From contig NZ_JAJSBI010000010.1 of NCBI RefSeq assembly GCF_021261325.1, positions 124,001 through 188,000 of the forward strand: DNA of 64,000 nucleotides, given 5' to 3'. The translations under genes were made by a program, and so were the position numbers. The DNA is from Streptomyces guryensis. Lineage in GTDB: Bacteria > Actinomycetota > Actinomycetes > Streptomycetales > Streptomycetaceae. The notes below the pieces were generated by a model, which saw nothing but the letters and a program-made list of their open reading frames with translations, was not told the DNA's origin and did not search any database. This document shows positions 36,985-45,459 of this stretch, piece by piece; position 1 is the first letter of the stretch; every line of letters starts with the position of its first letter.

Positions 36985-37980
36985 ATGTACGAATCGAGGA
37001 AGCCGATGGACGAGGAGTCCGCCACGGAGCCGGGGCAGAGCGAGCCGGGTGACAGCGTCATCGCCACCCACGGGCTCACCAAGCGCTACCGCGGCGGGCA
37101 ACTCGCCGTCGACGGCCTGGATCTGACCGTCCCGGCGGGCAGCGTCTTCGGCTTCCTCGGTCCGAACGGCTCGGGCAAGACCACCACCATCCGCATGCTG
37201 ATGGGCCTGATCGAGCCCACCTCGGGCACGGCGCGCGTGCTCGGGCGGCCCATGCCGCGCGCCTCGCGCACCGTGCTCCCGCACGTCGGCGCCCTCATCG
37301 AGGGCCCCGCCCTGTACGGTTTCCTCTCCGGCCGCGACAACCTGCTGCGCTACGACGCCGCCGACCCGACCGCCGATCCGCGCACCCGCCGTACCCGCGT
37401 CGCGACCGCGCTGGACCGGGTGGGCCTGACCGCGGCGGCCGGCAAGAAGGCGAAGGCGTACTCGCTGGGCATGAAGCAGCGCCTCGGCCTCGCGGCGGCG
37501 CTGCTCCAGCCGCGCAGGCTGCTCGTGCTCGACGAGCCGACCAACGGGCTCGACCCGCAGGGGATGCGTGAAATCCGTTCCCTGGTCAGAGAGCTGGCCT
37601 CCGACGGCACGACCGTCTTCCTCTCCTCCCACCTCCTCGACGAGATCGAACAGGTCTGCACCCACGCCGCGGTGATGGCGCAGGGCCGCCTGATCACCCA
37701 GGGCGCGGTGGCCGACCTGGCCGCGGGAGTGCGCGGCCGGCTGGTCGTCACCACGCCCGACAGCGGGGACGCGGCCCGGGTGCTGAAGGAGCAGGGCGCC
37801 GCCGACGTCGTCGTCACCGACGACCGGGTGACAGCCGAGCCCCCGGACCGCGACCTGGCCGAGGTGAACGCCGCGCTTGTCACGGCCGGCGTCCGCGTCC
37901 GCGGCTTCGGCGTGGAACGGGCGTCCCTGGAGGACGCCTTCGTGGCACTGACCGGGGAGGGATTCGATGTCGCAGGCTGA
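36985..37980 (+). CDS. ABC exporter ATP-binding protein
   Basis: A 331-residue ATPase of the drug/bacitracin-exporter type (CcmA/DrrA-like). Walker A GPNGSGKTTTIRML, Q-loop region, signature YSLGMKQRLGLAAALL, Walker B LLVLDEPTNGLDPQG and H-loop SSHLLDEIEQVC. The C-terminal ~95 residues form the accessory domain typical of this subgroup. A second possible ATG lies at 37006. The 3' end overlaps the permease gene by 14 bases, so the two form an operon. Cargo unknown. Confidence 0.93.
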   Translation: MYESRKPMDEESATEPGQSEPGDSVIATHGLTKRYRGGQLAVDGLDLTVPAGSVFGFLGPNGSGKTTTIRMLMGLIEPTSGTARVLGRPMPRASRTVLPHVGALIEGPALYGFLSGRDNLLRYDAADPTADPRTRRTRVATALDRVGLTAAAGKKAKAYSLGMKQRLGLAAALLQPRRLLVLDEPTNGLDPQGMREIRSLVRELASDGTTVFLSSHLLDEIEQVCTHAAVMAQGRLITQGAVADLAAGVRGRLVVTTPDSGDAARVLKEQGAADVVVTDDRVTAEPPDRDLAEVNAALVTAGVRVRGFGVERASLEDAFVALTGEGFDVAG

Positions 37981-38851
37981 AGCAGCCGGCAGTCTCCGCG
38001 CTCCACGGCTGCTGTGGACCTTCGGGCTCCTGCGCAGCGAACTGCTCACCACCTTCCGCCGCTGGCGCACCATCGCGCTGCTTGCCGTGCTGGCGGGCGT
38101 GCCGATCCTGGTCGGGATCGCGGTAAAGATCGAGACGAGCGGCGGTTCGTCCGTCGGTGAAGGCCGGGGCGGCGGTGGCGGCCCTGCGTTCATCTCGCAG
38201 ATCACCAACAACGGCCTGTTCCTGGTCTTCACCGCGCTGGCCGCGACGCTCCCGTTCTTCCTGCCGATGGCGATCGGCGTCATCGCGGGTGACGCCATCG
38301 CCGGCGAGGCGAACTCGGGCACCCTCCGCTACCTCCTGGTCGCCCCCGCCGGGCGCACCCGCCTGCTGCTCACCAAGTACGCGACCGTGATGGCCTTCTG
38401 CCTGGTCGCCACCCTCGTGGTGGCCGTCTCGGCGCTCACCGTCGGGGCGATTCTCTTCCCGCTCGGCGAACTGACGACGATCTCCGGCACACAGATCAGC
38501 TTCACCGAGGGCCTGGGCAGAGCCCTGCTGATCGCCCTGATCGTCGCCGTGTCCCTCATCGGCGTCGCGGCACTCGGCCTGTTCGTCTCCACCCTGACCA
38601 GCAGCGGCATCGCGGCCATGGCGACGACCGTCGGCCTGCTGATCACCATCCAGATCCTCGACCAGATACCCCAACTCCATGCGATACAGCCGTACTTCTT
38701 CTCCCACTACTGGCTGTCCTTCGCCGACCTGATGCGCGACCCGGTCTACTGGGACGACCTGGTGAAGAACCTGGAGATCCAGGCCCTCTACGCGGCCGTG
38801 TTCGGCTCGGCTGCGTGGGCGCGGTTCACGGCGAAGGACATCACCGCGTAG
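37967..38851 (+). CDS. ABC exporter permease
   Basis: A 294-residue membrane protein with about six helices, of the ABC-2 type (NatB/BcrB-like). The first helix lies at ~37-53, followed by a Gly-rich loop, then helices including LVFTALAATLPFFLPMAIGV and the conserved GDAIAGEANSGTLRYLLVAP, typical of this family. The start overlaps the ATPase gene. Its stop overlaps the 3' end of the facing DUF6668 gene by 11 bases, so no separate terminator is present. Confidence 0.92.
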   Translation: MSQAEAAGSLRAPRLLWTFGLLRSELLTTFRRWRTIALLAVLAGVPILVGIAVKIETSGGSSVGEGRGGGGGPAFISQITNNGLFLVFTALAATLPFFLPMAIGVIAGDAIAGEANSGTLRYLLVAPAGRTRLLLTKYATVMAFCLVATLVVAVSALTVGAILFPLGELTTISGTQISFTEGLGRALLIALIVAVSLIGVAALGLFVSTLTSSGIAAMATTVGLLITIQILDQIPQLHAIQPYFFSHYWLSFADLMRDPVYWDDLVKNLEIQALYAAVFGSAAWARFTAKDITA

Positions 38852-39443
38852 CCGCCCGCGTGAGGCGGGCCAGCGCCCGCGTCTCCCGCGGCGGCGTCCC
38901 GCCCAGGTCACCCAGGCGCCAGTCGGACACCCAGGGCACGCGGTAGACGTCGATGAGCGACTCGACCAGCCGCACCTGCCGGTCGAGGGGCCGCGGCAGC
39001 CGCCCCGGCGCGTCCGCGACCAGCACGACGGCGTCGAGGTCGAGTCCCGGCGGGGCCTCCCCGAGGCGGAAGACCTCCAGGGTGCGCAGGGCGGCCGCCA
39101 GCCCCGACGCATGCGTACGCGCGACGAGCAGGACGGACCGCGGGTCCCCGGGGCCGGGCCAGGCACGGCCGCAGTCGTGACCGCCGTAGACGGCGGCCAG
39201 GGTGGACACGCCCGCGCCGCCGTGCGCACCCACCCAGGAGTAGTGCCGGGCGGTGGCGGTGGACGGGGCGGGCTGCCGCGGTCCCGGCTCCGGTACGGTG
39301 ACCGGGCCGCGGATCCAGATCTCAGGTCCCTGCTGCACGTCCGTCCGCCTGCCCGCTCTGTTCTCTCGTATGCCCACCGGTGCTCCCGGCACAGGGCGGC
39401 CACGCGAACGGGGCGAGCTCCTGGGACGAGTCTGTGACGCCAT
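38841..39443 (-). CDS. DUF6668-type protein with a deviant ParA/CpaE-like P-loop
   Basis: 200 residues as drawn. The conserved part starts at GPEIWIRGPVTVPEP and contains WVGAHGGAGVSTLAAVYGG, which resembles the deviant Walker A of MinD/ParA/CpaE ATPases (GGxGxST), and DAVVLVADAPGRLPRPL in a Walker-B-like place. The catalytic Lys of the P-loop is absent, as in some CpaE/TadZ proteins. The ATG at 39443 gives an Arg/Pro-rich leader; a GTG at 39338, just before the conserved block, is an equally good start. It is divergent from the TPR-like gene, its usual neighbour as far as I recall. Confidence 0.75.
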   Translation of the reverse strand: MASQTRPRSSPRSRGRPVPGAPVGIRENRAGRRTDVQQGPEIWIRGPVTVPEPGPRQPAPSTATARHYSWVGAHGGAGVSTLAAVYGGHDCGRAWPGPGDPRSVLLVARTHASGLAAALRTLEVFRLGEAPPGLDLDAVVLVADAPGRLPRPLDRQVRLVESLIDVYRVPWVSDWRLGDLGGTPPRETRALARLTRAATR

Positions 39444-39600
39444 GGTGACCGGAGAACCGGCAGCGACCGGCGAGACTCAACAGTACGTGCACGAACGGAT
39501 CTTGACGCCGGGGGAGCGGAAACCCGACGGCGGGAGGGAGCACCATGGAACCCGAACGCGCTGTCCGCAGACTCCCCGACGCATCCGAGTGAGGGAACCG

Positions 39601-40872
39601 ATGGCTCGACTCAGCCGTGAGAAGAAGCGGGAACAGAAGCGCGCCGAGGGCTCGGCGGCCTTCGCGGGAGCGCCGATCGACGTCCGCGTACCCGAAGCCG
39701 GCGCGGTCGGCGCCTGGGTCGGTGGTGTGCCGGTCACCGCGGCCGCCGGCGAGGAGATCCAGCAGGCCGTCCTGAACCACCTCCACCGCATCGCCCTCGC
39801 CACCGGCCACCCCGTGCACGCCACCGTCCACGACGAGCGGATCGGTTACGTCCTGCACGTTCAGGTGGACACGGACGGCGCCAGCAGTTTCACCGGGGAA
39901 CCCGTAGGGATGACCGCGCAGTCACTGCCGCCCGCACCGCCTCCGCCGCCTGCCGAGCCGCAGGCGCCCGCGGCAGCCGTTGAAGCCCGGCAGCCCGGGC
40001 AGCCGCCCCGGGGCGACAAGCCGACGCACGTCCTGCGGGCGTCCGCGGAACCCGCGCGGGAGTCCCCCCCGACGTTTGTGCTGCGTGGCCTGCCCCAGCC
40101 GCCCCAGGAGCGGGCCCCCGGCACGGTGGCGGCCCCGACCGGCGAGTTCGGGCCGCCTCCGCTGATGGACGCGGTGCCGCGGCACCGCCCAGAACCGGAG
40201 GACGCATCCGTACCCGGCAAGGAATCCGCACCCACCTCCCGCAGGGAACCCGCGGACGCGCCCGCCCCCGACCGCTCGACGACCGGTCCCCTCCTGCTGG
40301 TCCCGCCGGACCCGGCCCTCGATCCCGACCCCAGGCCCACCCCCGCCCGCGGCTTCGACGCCGTGGCCGAAGCCGTCCTCGGTGACGAACCGCCGACCGT
40401 CCCCGCCTTCCTCGTGGAGCCGATGGCGCAGATCAACGAGGCCGTGAGGGCGGGGCGGACAGAGGCGGCGGCCGGGCTGGCCGAGACCACGGTCAAGAAG
40501 GCTTCGGCGGCGCTCGGGCCGGAGCACATCGAAGTGCTCCGGCTGCGCGAACTCACCGCGTACATCGCCTACTTGGCGGGTGACCCGGTCCGTGCCTTCC
40601 GGCTCTCGCTCGACCTCGCCCGCATCCACCGCCGCACCCGGGACGCGGAGGCGGCCTACGGCAACATCCAGAGCGCGGCCTCCGCGTGGCGTGCCGTGCG
40701 CGATCCGCAGCAGGGCCTGGACCTCGGCGGCGATCTGATCGGCCTGTGGACCGAGCTCACGGCCGAGGGCGGCCCGGCCGCCGAGGACATCGAGCGGCTG
40801 GAGTCGGCCCGCACCCGCATGGGCCGGCTCACGGAACGCGCCCGCAAGGCGGGTCGGCAGACGCCGGGTTGA
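39601..40872 (+). CDS. TPR-like conserved protein with Pro-rich middle
   Basis: 423 residues. A basic N-terminus (MARLSREKKREQKRAEG) leads into a ~90-residue conserved domain (VRVPEAGAVGAWVGGVPVTAA through GYVLHVQVDTDG), then ~170 residues of Pro/Ala/Glu-rich, probably disordered sequence. A C-terminal helical region with TPR-like repeats follows (GRTEAAAGLAETTVKKASA, VRAFRLSLDLARIHRRT, GNIQSAASAWRAV). The start at 39601 follows GTGAGGGAACC. Cytoplasmic scaffold is the best guess; its partner may be the divergent P-loop protein. Confidence 0.8.
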   Translation: MARLSREKKREQKRAEGSAAFAGAPIDVRVPEAGAVGAWVGGVPVTAAAGEEIQQAVLNHLHRIALATGHPVHATVHDERIGYVLHVQVDTDGASSFTGEPVGMTAQSLPPAPPPPPAEPQAPAAAVEARQPGQPPRGDKPTHVLRASAEPARESPPTFVLRGLPQPPQERAPGTVAAPTGEFGPPPLMDAVPRHRPEPEDASVPGKESAPTSRREPADAPAPDRSTTGPLLLVPPDPALDPDPRPTPARGFDAVAEAVLGDEPPTVPAFLVEPMAQINEAVRAGRTEAAAGLAETTVKKASAALGPEHIEVLRLRELTAYIAYLAGDPVRAFRLSLDLARIHRRTRDAEAAYGNIQSAASAWRAVRDPQQGLDLGGDLIGLWTELTAEGGPAAEDIERLESARTRMGRLTERARKAGRQTPG

Positions 40873-40885
40873 CCACCCGGGACGG

Positions 40886-41830
40886 CTACTTCGACAGCTC
40901 CCACACCGCATGGGCGAGGGCGTCGCTGTTGTGGTCCAGGGCGGTGTTGTCGATGTTGGACGCCGTGTCGCAGGACGAGTGGTAGCAGGCGTCGAAGGCC
41001 TTCCCCGACGTGCCGCCCCACTTGGCCGCCTGCGCCGCCGTCTTGATGTAGTCGGCGCCGCTGAACAGCCCGCCCACCGGGACACCGGCGTCCTTGAACG
41101 GCGCGTGGTCGGAGCGGCCGTCGCCCTCGGTCTCGGGCTCGGTGGCGATGCCGAGGCCGGTGAAGTAGTCCTTGAACGTCTTCTCGATCGCCGGGTCGTC
41201 GTCGTAGACGAAGTAGCCGGGATTCGGCGAGCCGATCATGTCGAAGTTCAGATAGCCGCTGATCTTCGAGCGATTCGCGGCGGAGAGGCTGTCGACGTAG
41301 TGGCCGGAGCCGACGATGCCCAGCTCCTCCGCGCCCCACCAGGCGAAACGCAGGTGCTTGGTGGGGTGGTAGCCGGTCCGTGACACGGCGAGCGCGGTCT
41401 CCAGGACGGCCGCCGAACCGGAGCCGTTGTCGTTGATGCCGGGACCCCTGCTGACGCTGTCCAGGTGGGAACCCGCCATGACGACCTGGTCGGCGTCGCC
41501 GCCCGGCCAGTCGGCGAGCAGGTTGTAGCCGGTGCGGCCGGAGGCCGTGAACTGCTGGACGGTGGTGGTGAATCCGGCCGCGTCCAGCTTGGCCTTCACA
41601 TAGTCGAGCGAGGCCTGGTAACCGGCGCTGCCGTGCGCGCGGTTGCCGCCGTTGGCGCCGGCGATGGACTGCAGCTGGGCGAGGTGGGCCCTGACGTTCG
41701 CCACGGAGATGTCGGGCGCGGCTGCCGCCGTGGGGGAGGGCGCCGCACCGGCTATGGAACCACCGGTCAGGAGCATGACAACCGAAACGCCGACGGCTGC
41801 CGCCGCACGCCCGGAAACGGAGAAAATCAT
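40886..41830 (-). CDS. Secreted M28 aminopeptidase (S. griseus aminopeptidase type)
   Basis: 314 residues. A signal peptide (~1-31, SGRAAAAVGVSVVMLLTGG, then AGAAPSP) and a M28 catalytic domain. The two-zinc ligands are visible: His in MAGSHLDS, bridging Asp in GINDNGSGS, Glu pair in WWGAEELG, Asp in YLNFDMIGS and the last His in CYHSSCD, whose two cysteines also match the disulfide of the S. griseus enzyme. It releases N-terminal, mainly hydrophobic residues extracellularly. Start chosen at 41830, preceded by GGAGCCCCCAC. Convergent with the TPR-like gene, 13 bases apart. Confidence 0.93.
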   Translation of the reverse strand: MIFSVSGRAAAAVGVSVVMLLTGGSIAGAAPSPTAAAAPDISVANVRAHLAQLQSIAGANGGNRAHGSAGYQASLDYVKAKLDAAGFTTTVQQFTASGRTGYNLLADWPGGDADQVVMAGSHLDSVSRGPGINDNGSGSAAVLETALAVSRTGYHPTKHLRFAWWGAEELGIVGSGHYVDSLSAANRSKISGYLNFDMIGSPNPGYFVYDDDPAIEKTFKDYFTGLGIATEPETEGDGRSDHAPFKDAGVPVGGLFSGADYIKTAAQAAKWGGTSGKAFDACYHSSCDTASNIDNTALDHNSDALAHAVWELSK

Positions 41831-41966
41831 GTGGGGGCTCCGAATTCCTTGGAGTGAATTGGATCCCCGGATGGTGAATCTTTTACCAACCATGCGTCAA
41901 GAGCGTTATCAGGACAGTCGGTTCGCATAACGGAACATCCGGCCCACTGGGGCTGCCCCCTGTGAC

Positions 41967-42455
41967 CTACTGCACGCAGAACTCGTTCCCCTCCGGGTCC
42001 GCCATGACCACCCACTCCCCGGCGGGCTCCTTCACCTGCCGCAGCACACTCGCCCCCAGCCCCACCAGCCGCTCGACCTCGCCGTCCCGCAGTCCGTCGC
42101 CCGGATGCAGATCGAGATGCAGCCGGTTCTTCACGCCCTTTGCCTCCGGCACCCGCTGGAACAGCAGCCGCCGCCCCAGACCCGTCCCCCGCTCCCTGTC
42201 ATACGGATCGTCCGGATGCCGTACGGCGATCAGGTCCCGGAAAGCGGGGCGGCCGTGGAACTCGACGGTGGCCGCGACAGGCAGCGCACCGAGCTCCAGC
42301 AGCCGCTCGACGCACGCACTGTTGTCCTCGACCTCATATCGCAGCGCGGCGGCCCAGAAATCGGCCTGTGCATGCGGATCGGCAGCGTCGACGACAAGCT
42401 TCCAGTGAACGGGGGAGGGCGCGGGAGGGGGCGTGGGCGCGGACACCTGAGTCAT
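41967..42455 (-). CDS. VOC-superfamily (glyoxalase-like) protein
   Basis: 162 residues from the ATG at 42455. A vicinal-oxygen-chelate fold: WKLVVDAADPHAQADFWAAAL at the start, NRLHLDLHP in the middle and GEWVVMADPEGNEFCVQ at the end. The metal positions His, Asp/His and Glu are partly conserved. The group includes 4a-hydroxytetrahydrobiopterin dehydratase-like and lyase-like proteins of unknown substrate. The preceding stretch to the next gene is repeat-rich. Confidence 0.85.
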   Translation of the reverse strand: MTQVSAPTPPPAPSPVHWKLVVDAADPHAQADFWAAALRYEVEDNSACVERLLELGALPVAATVEFHGRPAFRDLIAVRHPDDPYDRERGTGLGRRLLFQRVPEAKGVKNRLHLDLHPGDGLRDGEVERLVGLGASVLRQVKEPAGEWVVMADPEGNEFCVQ

Positions 42456-42504
42456 GCACCACTTATATGCAGCACCGGCGACCAATGTCTGCCGGTCGGC
42501 AACT

Positions 42505-42607
42505 CCCAGCGCGGGTCACGCACCTCCCGGCGCCGGTCACGCACCTCCCGGCGCCGCTCCGCATCATCCAGCGCGGGCCGCGTCTTTCAGCGCCGGTCGG
42601 CATTCTC
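42505..42607. repeat. Degenerate tandem units before dispersed element copy 2
   Basis: Short related units of ~21-24 bases, such as CGGGTCACGCACCTCCCGGC and CGGTCACGCACCTCCCGGCG, run into the full element at 42608. Their arrangement echoes the array at 25223-25390, where several damaged copies also precede an intact one. No gene was found in 42456-42675. Confidence 0.7.
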
Positions 42608-42675
42608 CAGCCCGTCCGGCGTTCGAGGACGAGGCCGTTCAGGCCGACACGGGGGCCTGGGGGCAGAGCCCCCAG
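42608..42675. repeat. Dispersed 3'-end element, copy 2
   Basis: CAGCCCGTCCGGCGTTCGAG and GACGAGGCCGTTCAGGCCGA are followed by a hairpin with arms CTGGGGGC (42657-42664) and GCCCCCAG (42668-42675). The hairpin directly abuts the rarD stop codon at 42676, so it is the probable rarD terminator. Same orientation relative to the gene as copy 1. Confidence 0.85.
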
Positions 42676-43638
42676 TCAGACGTCCACTGCGGCGGACGCC
42701 GCCGCATCGACCTTCGGCACGCCGACCCCGCCCCGCAAACGCCGCGCCCCGCGCCGCGCCCCGCGCCACGCATCCCACGTCAGCAAGCACAAGGCGACCC
42801 ACACCAGCGCGAACCCGGCCCACCGCTCCACCGGCATCGCCTCATGGAAGTACAGAACCCCGAGCAGGAACTGGAACACCGGCGCCAGATACTGCAGCAA
42901 CCCCAGCGTCGACAACGGCACCCGGATGGCCGCCGCCCCGAAACAGACCAGCGGCAGCGCCGTCACCACGCCGGTCGCGGCGAGCAACGCCCCGTGTCCC
43001 ACCCCTTGCGTGGCGAACGTCGACGAGCCCCGCGAGGTCAGCCACAGCAGATAGCCCACCGCGGGCAGGAACTGGATCGCGGTCTCCGCCGCCAGCGACT
43101 CGATCCCGCCGAGCCCGACCTTCTTCTTCACCAGCCCGTACGTCGCGAACGAGAAGGCGAGCGTGAGCGAGATCCACGGCGGCTGCCCGTACCCCACGGT
43201 GAGCACCACCACCGCGGCGAAGCCGGTCCCGACCGCCACCCACTGCACCGGCCGCAACCGTTCCTTCAGGATCAGCACGCCCATGGCGATGGTGACCAGC
43301 GGGTTGATGAAGTACCCGAGCGAGGCCTCGACGACATGCCCGCTGTTCACGGACCAGATGTACACGCCCCAGTTGACGGTGATGACGGCCGCGGCGACCG
43401 CGACGAGCCCGAGCCTGCGCGGCTGCCGCAGCAGCTCGCCGGCCCAGGCCCAGCGCCGCATCACCACGAGCGCGGCGCCCACGAAGACAAGGGACCAGGC
43501 CATCCGGTGGGCGAGGATCTCGATCGCGCCGGCGGGCTTCAGCAGGGGCCAGAACAGGGGGACGAGCCCCCACATCCCGTATGCCGCGAAGCCGTTCAGC
43601 AGTCCTATCTGCCGCTCGCCCCTCGACTTCCCGGTCAC
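42676..43638 (-). CDS. rarD: EamA-family transporter RarD
   Basis: A 320-residue inner-membrane protein with ten predicted helices in two EamA halves. The RarD signature is clear: GFAAYGMWGLVPLFWPLLK at the N-terminus, EILAHRMAWSL, NWGVYIWSVNSGHVVEASLGY and FINPLVTIAMGVLILKERL. The C-terminal ~35 residues are an Arg/Ala-rich tail. RarD proteins are drug/metabolite exporters of uncertain substrate. It stands alone between two hairpins. Confidence 0.93.
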   Translation of the reverse strand: MTGKSRGERQIGLLNGFAAYGMWGLVPLFWPLLKPAGAIEILAHRMAWSLVFVGAALVVMRRWAWAGELLRQPRRLGLVAVAAAVITVNWGVYIWSVNSGHVVEASLGYFINPLVTIAMGVLILKERLRPVQWVAVGTGFAAVVVLTVGYGQPPWISLTLAFSFATYGLVKKKVGLGGIESLAAETAIQFLPAVGYLLWLTSRGSSTFATQGVGHGALLAATGVVTALPLVCFGAAAIRVPLSTLGLLQYLAPVFQFLLGVLYFHEAMPVERWAGFALVWVALCLLTWDAWRGARRGARRLRGGVGVPKVDAAASAAVDV

Positions 43639-43692
43639 GGGCCTTCTCCTCGCCTAGTCGCGCACACCTACCAGGCAGAAGGTAACGCCGAG

Positions 43693-43744
43693 CACCCCCG
43701 CCTGTCATGCCCGTATCGCCATACGGTCATGACAGGCGGGGGTG
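43693..43744. terminator. Long hairpin between the QorB-like gene and rarD
   Basis: 24-base arms (43693-43716 and 43721-43744) with one mismatch around a four-base loop; the core reads GCCTGTCATG / CATGACAGGC. It lies 68 bases after the stop of the minus-strand reductase gene and upstream of rarD, so it terminates the former. The stem is far longer than usual for a terminator. Confidence 0.85.
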
Positions 43745-43811
43745 GTGGCCCGCGGCCCCGGCGGGGGAGTCCGGGGCCCCAGATGTCGGGGGCTCGTCGT
43801 GAGCGGGGGCC

Positions 43812-44666
43812 TCAGCCCTTGACCGCCACCGCGATCGCGTCGGCGAGCGGCGTGGTCGGACGGCCGGCCAGGCGGGACAGGTCGCCGGTGGAGACGACCA
43901 GCTCGCCCTTCTCGATGGAGGCGTCCACGCCCGCGAAGACGGCGGCGAGCGGACCCGGCAGTCCGGCGCCGGTCAGCATCCCGGTGAAGGCCTCGACCGA
44001 GACGGGGCTGTATACGATCTCCTTGCCGGTCTGCTTGCTGAGCTCGGCCGCGTACTCGGCGAAGCTCCACGCCTCGTCGCCGCCCAGTTCGTACGTCTGG
44101 TTCTCGTGCCCCTCGCCGGTCAGGACGGCGACCGCGGCGGCCGCGTAGTCGGCGCGCGAGGCGGAGGAGACCCGACCCTCACCGGCGGCGGCGACGACGG
44201 CGTTGTGCTCCAGCACGGGGGCCAGGTTCTCGGTGTAGTTCTCGTGGTACCAGCCGTTGCGCAGCAGCACGTACGGAACACCGGAGGCGACCAGGGCCTC
44301 CTCGGTGCCGCGGTGGTCGTCGACGAGCGCGGCCTTCAGGCTGCCGGGGGCGCTGGTGTAGGCGAGCAGGGCGACGCCGGCGGCCTGCGCGGCCTCGATG
44401 ACCACCTTGTGCTGGCCGACCCGGCCCTTGTCGAACTCGTTGCCGGAGATGAGCAGCACCTTGTCGCCGGCGGCGAAGAGGCTGCCGAAGGTCTCCGGCG
44501 CGTTGTAGTCGGCGACCGCGAGCTTCACACCGCGCGCGGCGAAGTCGGCGCCCTTCGCCTCGTCGCGTACGACGGCGGTGATCTGCTCTGCCGGGACCTT
44601 CTCCAGCAGCTGCTCCACGACATGACGGCCGAGTTGTCCGGTGGCTCCGGTGACGACGATGCTCAT
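43812..44666 (-). CDS. NmrA/QorB-like NAD(P)H:quinone oxidoreductase
   Basis: A 284-residue atypical short-chain dehydrogenase. The NADP motif is IVVTGATGQLGRHVVEQLL at the N-terminus; the family pattern continues with LLISGNEFDKGRVGQHK, AYTSAPGS and LLRNGWYHENYTENL, matching E. coli QorB (YtfG). It probably reduces quinones with NADPH. It is transcribed divergently from a HxlR regulator (92 bases between starts), the same arrangement as qorB/ytfH-type and Corynebacterium qorA/qorR-type pairs. Confidence 0.9.
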   Translation of the reverse strand: MSIVVTGATGQLGRHVVEQLLEKVPAEQITAVVRDEAKGADFAARGVKLAVADYNAPETFGSLFAAGDKVLLISGNEFDKGRVGQHKVVIEAAQAAGVALLAYTSAPGSLKAALVDDHRGTEEALVASGVPYVLLRNGWYHENYTENLAPVLEHNAVVAAAGEGRVSSASRADYAAAAVAVLTGEGHENQTYELGGDEAWSFAEYAAELSKQTGKEIVYSPVSVEAFTGMLTGAGLPGPLAAVFAGVDASIEKGELVVSTGDLSRLAGRPTTPLADAIAVAVKG

Positions 44667-44730
44667 GATCTGCGATCTCCTTGTGGGGTGCGGATGTCAC
44701 TTACCCTAGGAGGTGCGCTAACTCTTGGAA

Positions 44731-44755
44731 AGTACCCACTTTGAAGTAAGGTACT
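44731..44755. promoter_or_regulatory. Candidate HxlR-type operator
   Basis: AGTACC (44731-44736) and GGTACT (44750-44755) with internal ACTT/AAGT form an imperfect 25-base palindrome just four bases before the HxlR start. HxlR/QorR regulators bind such ACTT/AAGT palindromes between divergent genes, so autoregulation and control of the reductase are likely. Confidence 0.6.
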
Positions 44756-44758
44756 GGC

Positions 44759-45178
44759 ATGGCAGTAAGTAGCCCGGAAGTCGCCGTCGAGCCGGACCTC
44801 GTCACCAAGGTCACCAAGTACGACACGGGCGAGGGGATGTGTCCCTACCGCCTCGTCCTGGAGCACCTCACCAGCCGCTGGGGCGTCCTGGTCCTGATCG
44901 AACTCCTGGAGCGCGACTACCGCTTCAGCGAACTGCGCCGGGCCATCGGCCGTGTCAGCGAGAAGATGCTCACCCAGACCCTCCAGACCCTGGAGCGCGA
45001 CGGGCTGGTGCACCGCGACGCCAAGCCGGTGATCCCGCCGAGGGTCGACTACTCCCTGACCGACCTCGGGCGCGAGGCGGCGCAGCAGGTACGGGCCCTG
45101 GCGGTGTGGACCGAGCAGCGGATGGACGCCGTACAGCAGGCGCGGGACGCGTACGACGCGGCGAAGCGTCACCACTGA
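44759..45178 (+). CDS. HxlR-family redox-sensing regulator (QorR/YtfH-like)
   Basis: A 139-residue winged-helix regulator. GEGMCPYRLVLEHLTSRWG carries the single conserved N-terminal Cys that in QorR-type proteins senses diamide and quinones. The recognition region RFSELRRAIGRVSEKMLTQT and wing VIPPRVDYSLTDLG are typical. It is divergent from the QorB-like reductase and probably represses it until quinone or thiol stress. The ATG at 44759 is preceded by TAAGG. Confidence 0.92.
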   Translation: MAVSSPEVAVEPDLVTKVTKYDTGEGMCPYRLVLEHLTSRWGVLVLIELLERDYRFSELRRAIGRVSEKMLTQTLQTLERDGLVHRDAKPVIPPRVDYSLTDLGREAAQQVRALAVWTEQRMDAVQQARDAYDAAKRHH

Positions 45179-45459
45179 GTTCCCCCCTCGGCTGCGCTCG
45201 GCCGGAGGTGCCCCGGGCTGAGCAGGGCTGACACGTCCGTCGGTAGCTGTCGGGCGCATGCGGCGGGCGCTCGCCGGGCACACGAGTGTCAGGGTGCGGT
45301 CGGGCGGGAGCGGTACGTCCTTCCATGCGCCCCCTCTCCGCCTTCCGCACCGCCCGAGGGCACCGGGCACGCTGGAGGCGGGATGCCACGCCCTGCTGTG
45401 CGCCGGTCCGTGCTTCGGCGGCCGGTGCACGGTCACCTGATCCAGGGGGATTCCTCGAG

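Noticed and set aside
45179..45459. Possible small gene between the HxlR regulator and DUF6082 genes
   Set aside because: The only frames are Arg/Cys-rich extensions of the DUF6082 frame, and the conserved protein starts at 45460 with a good ribosome site.
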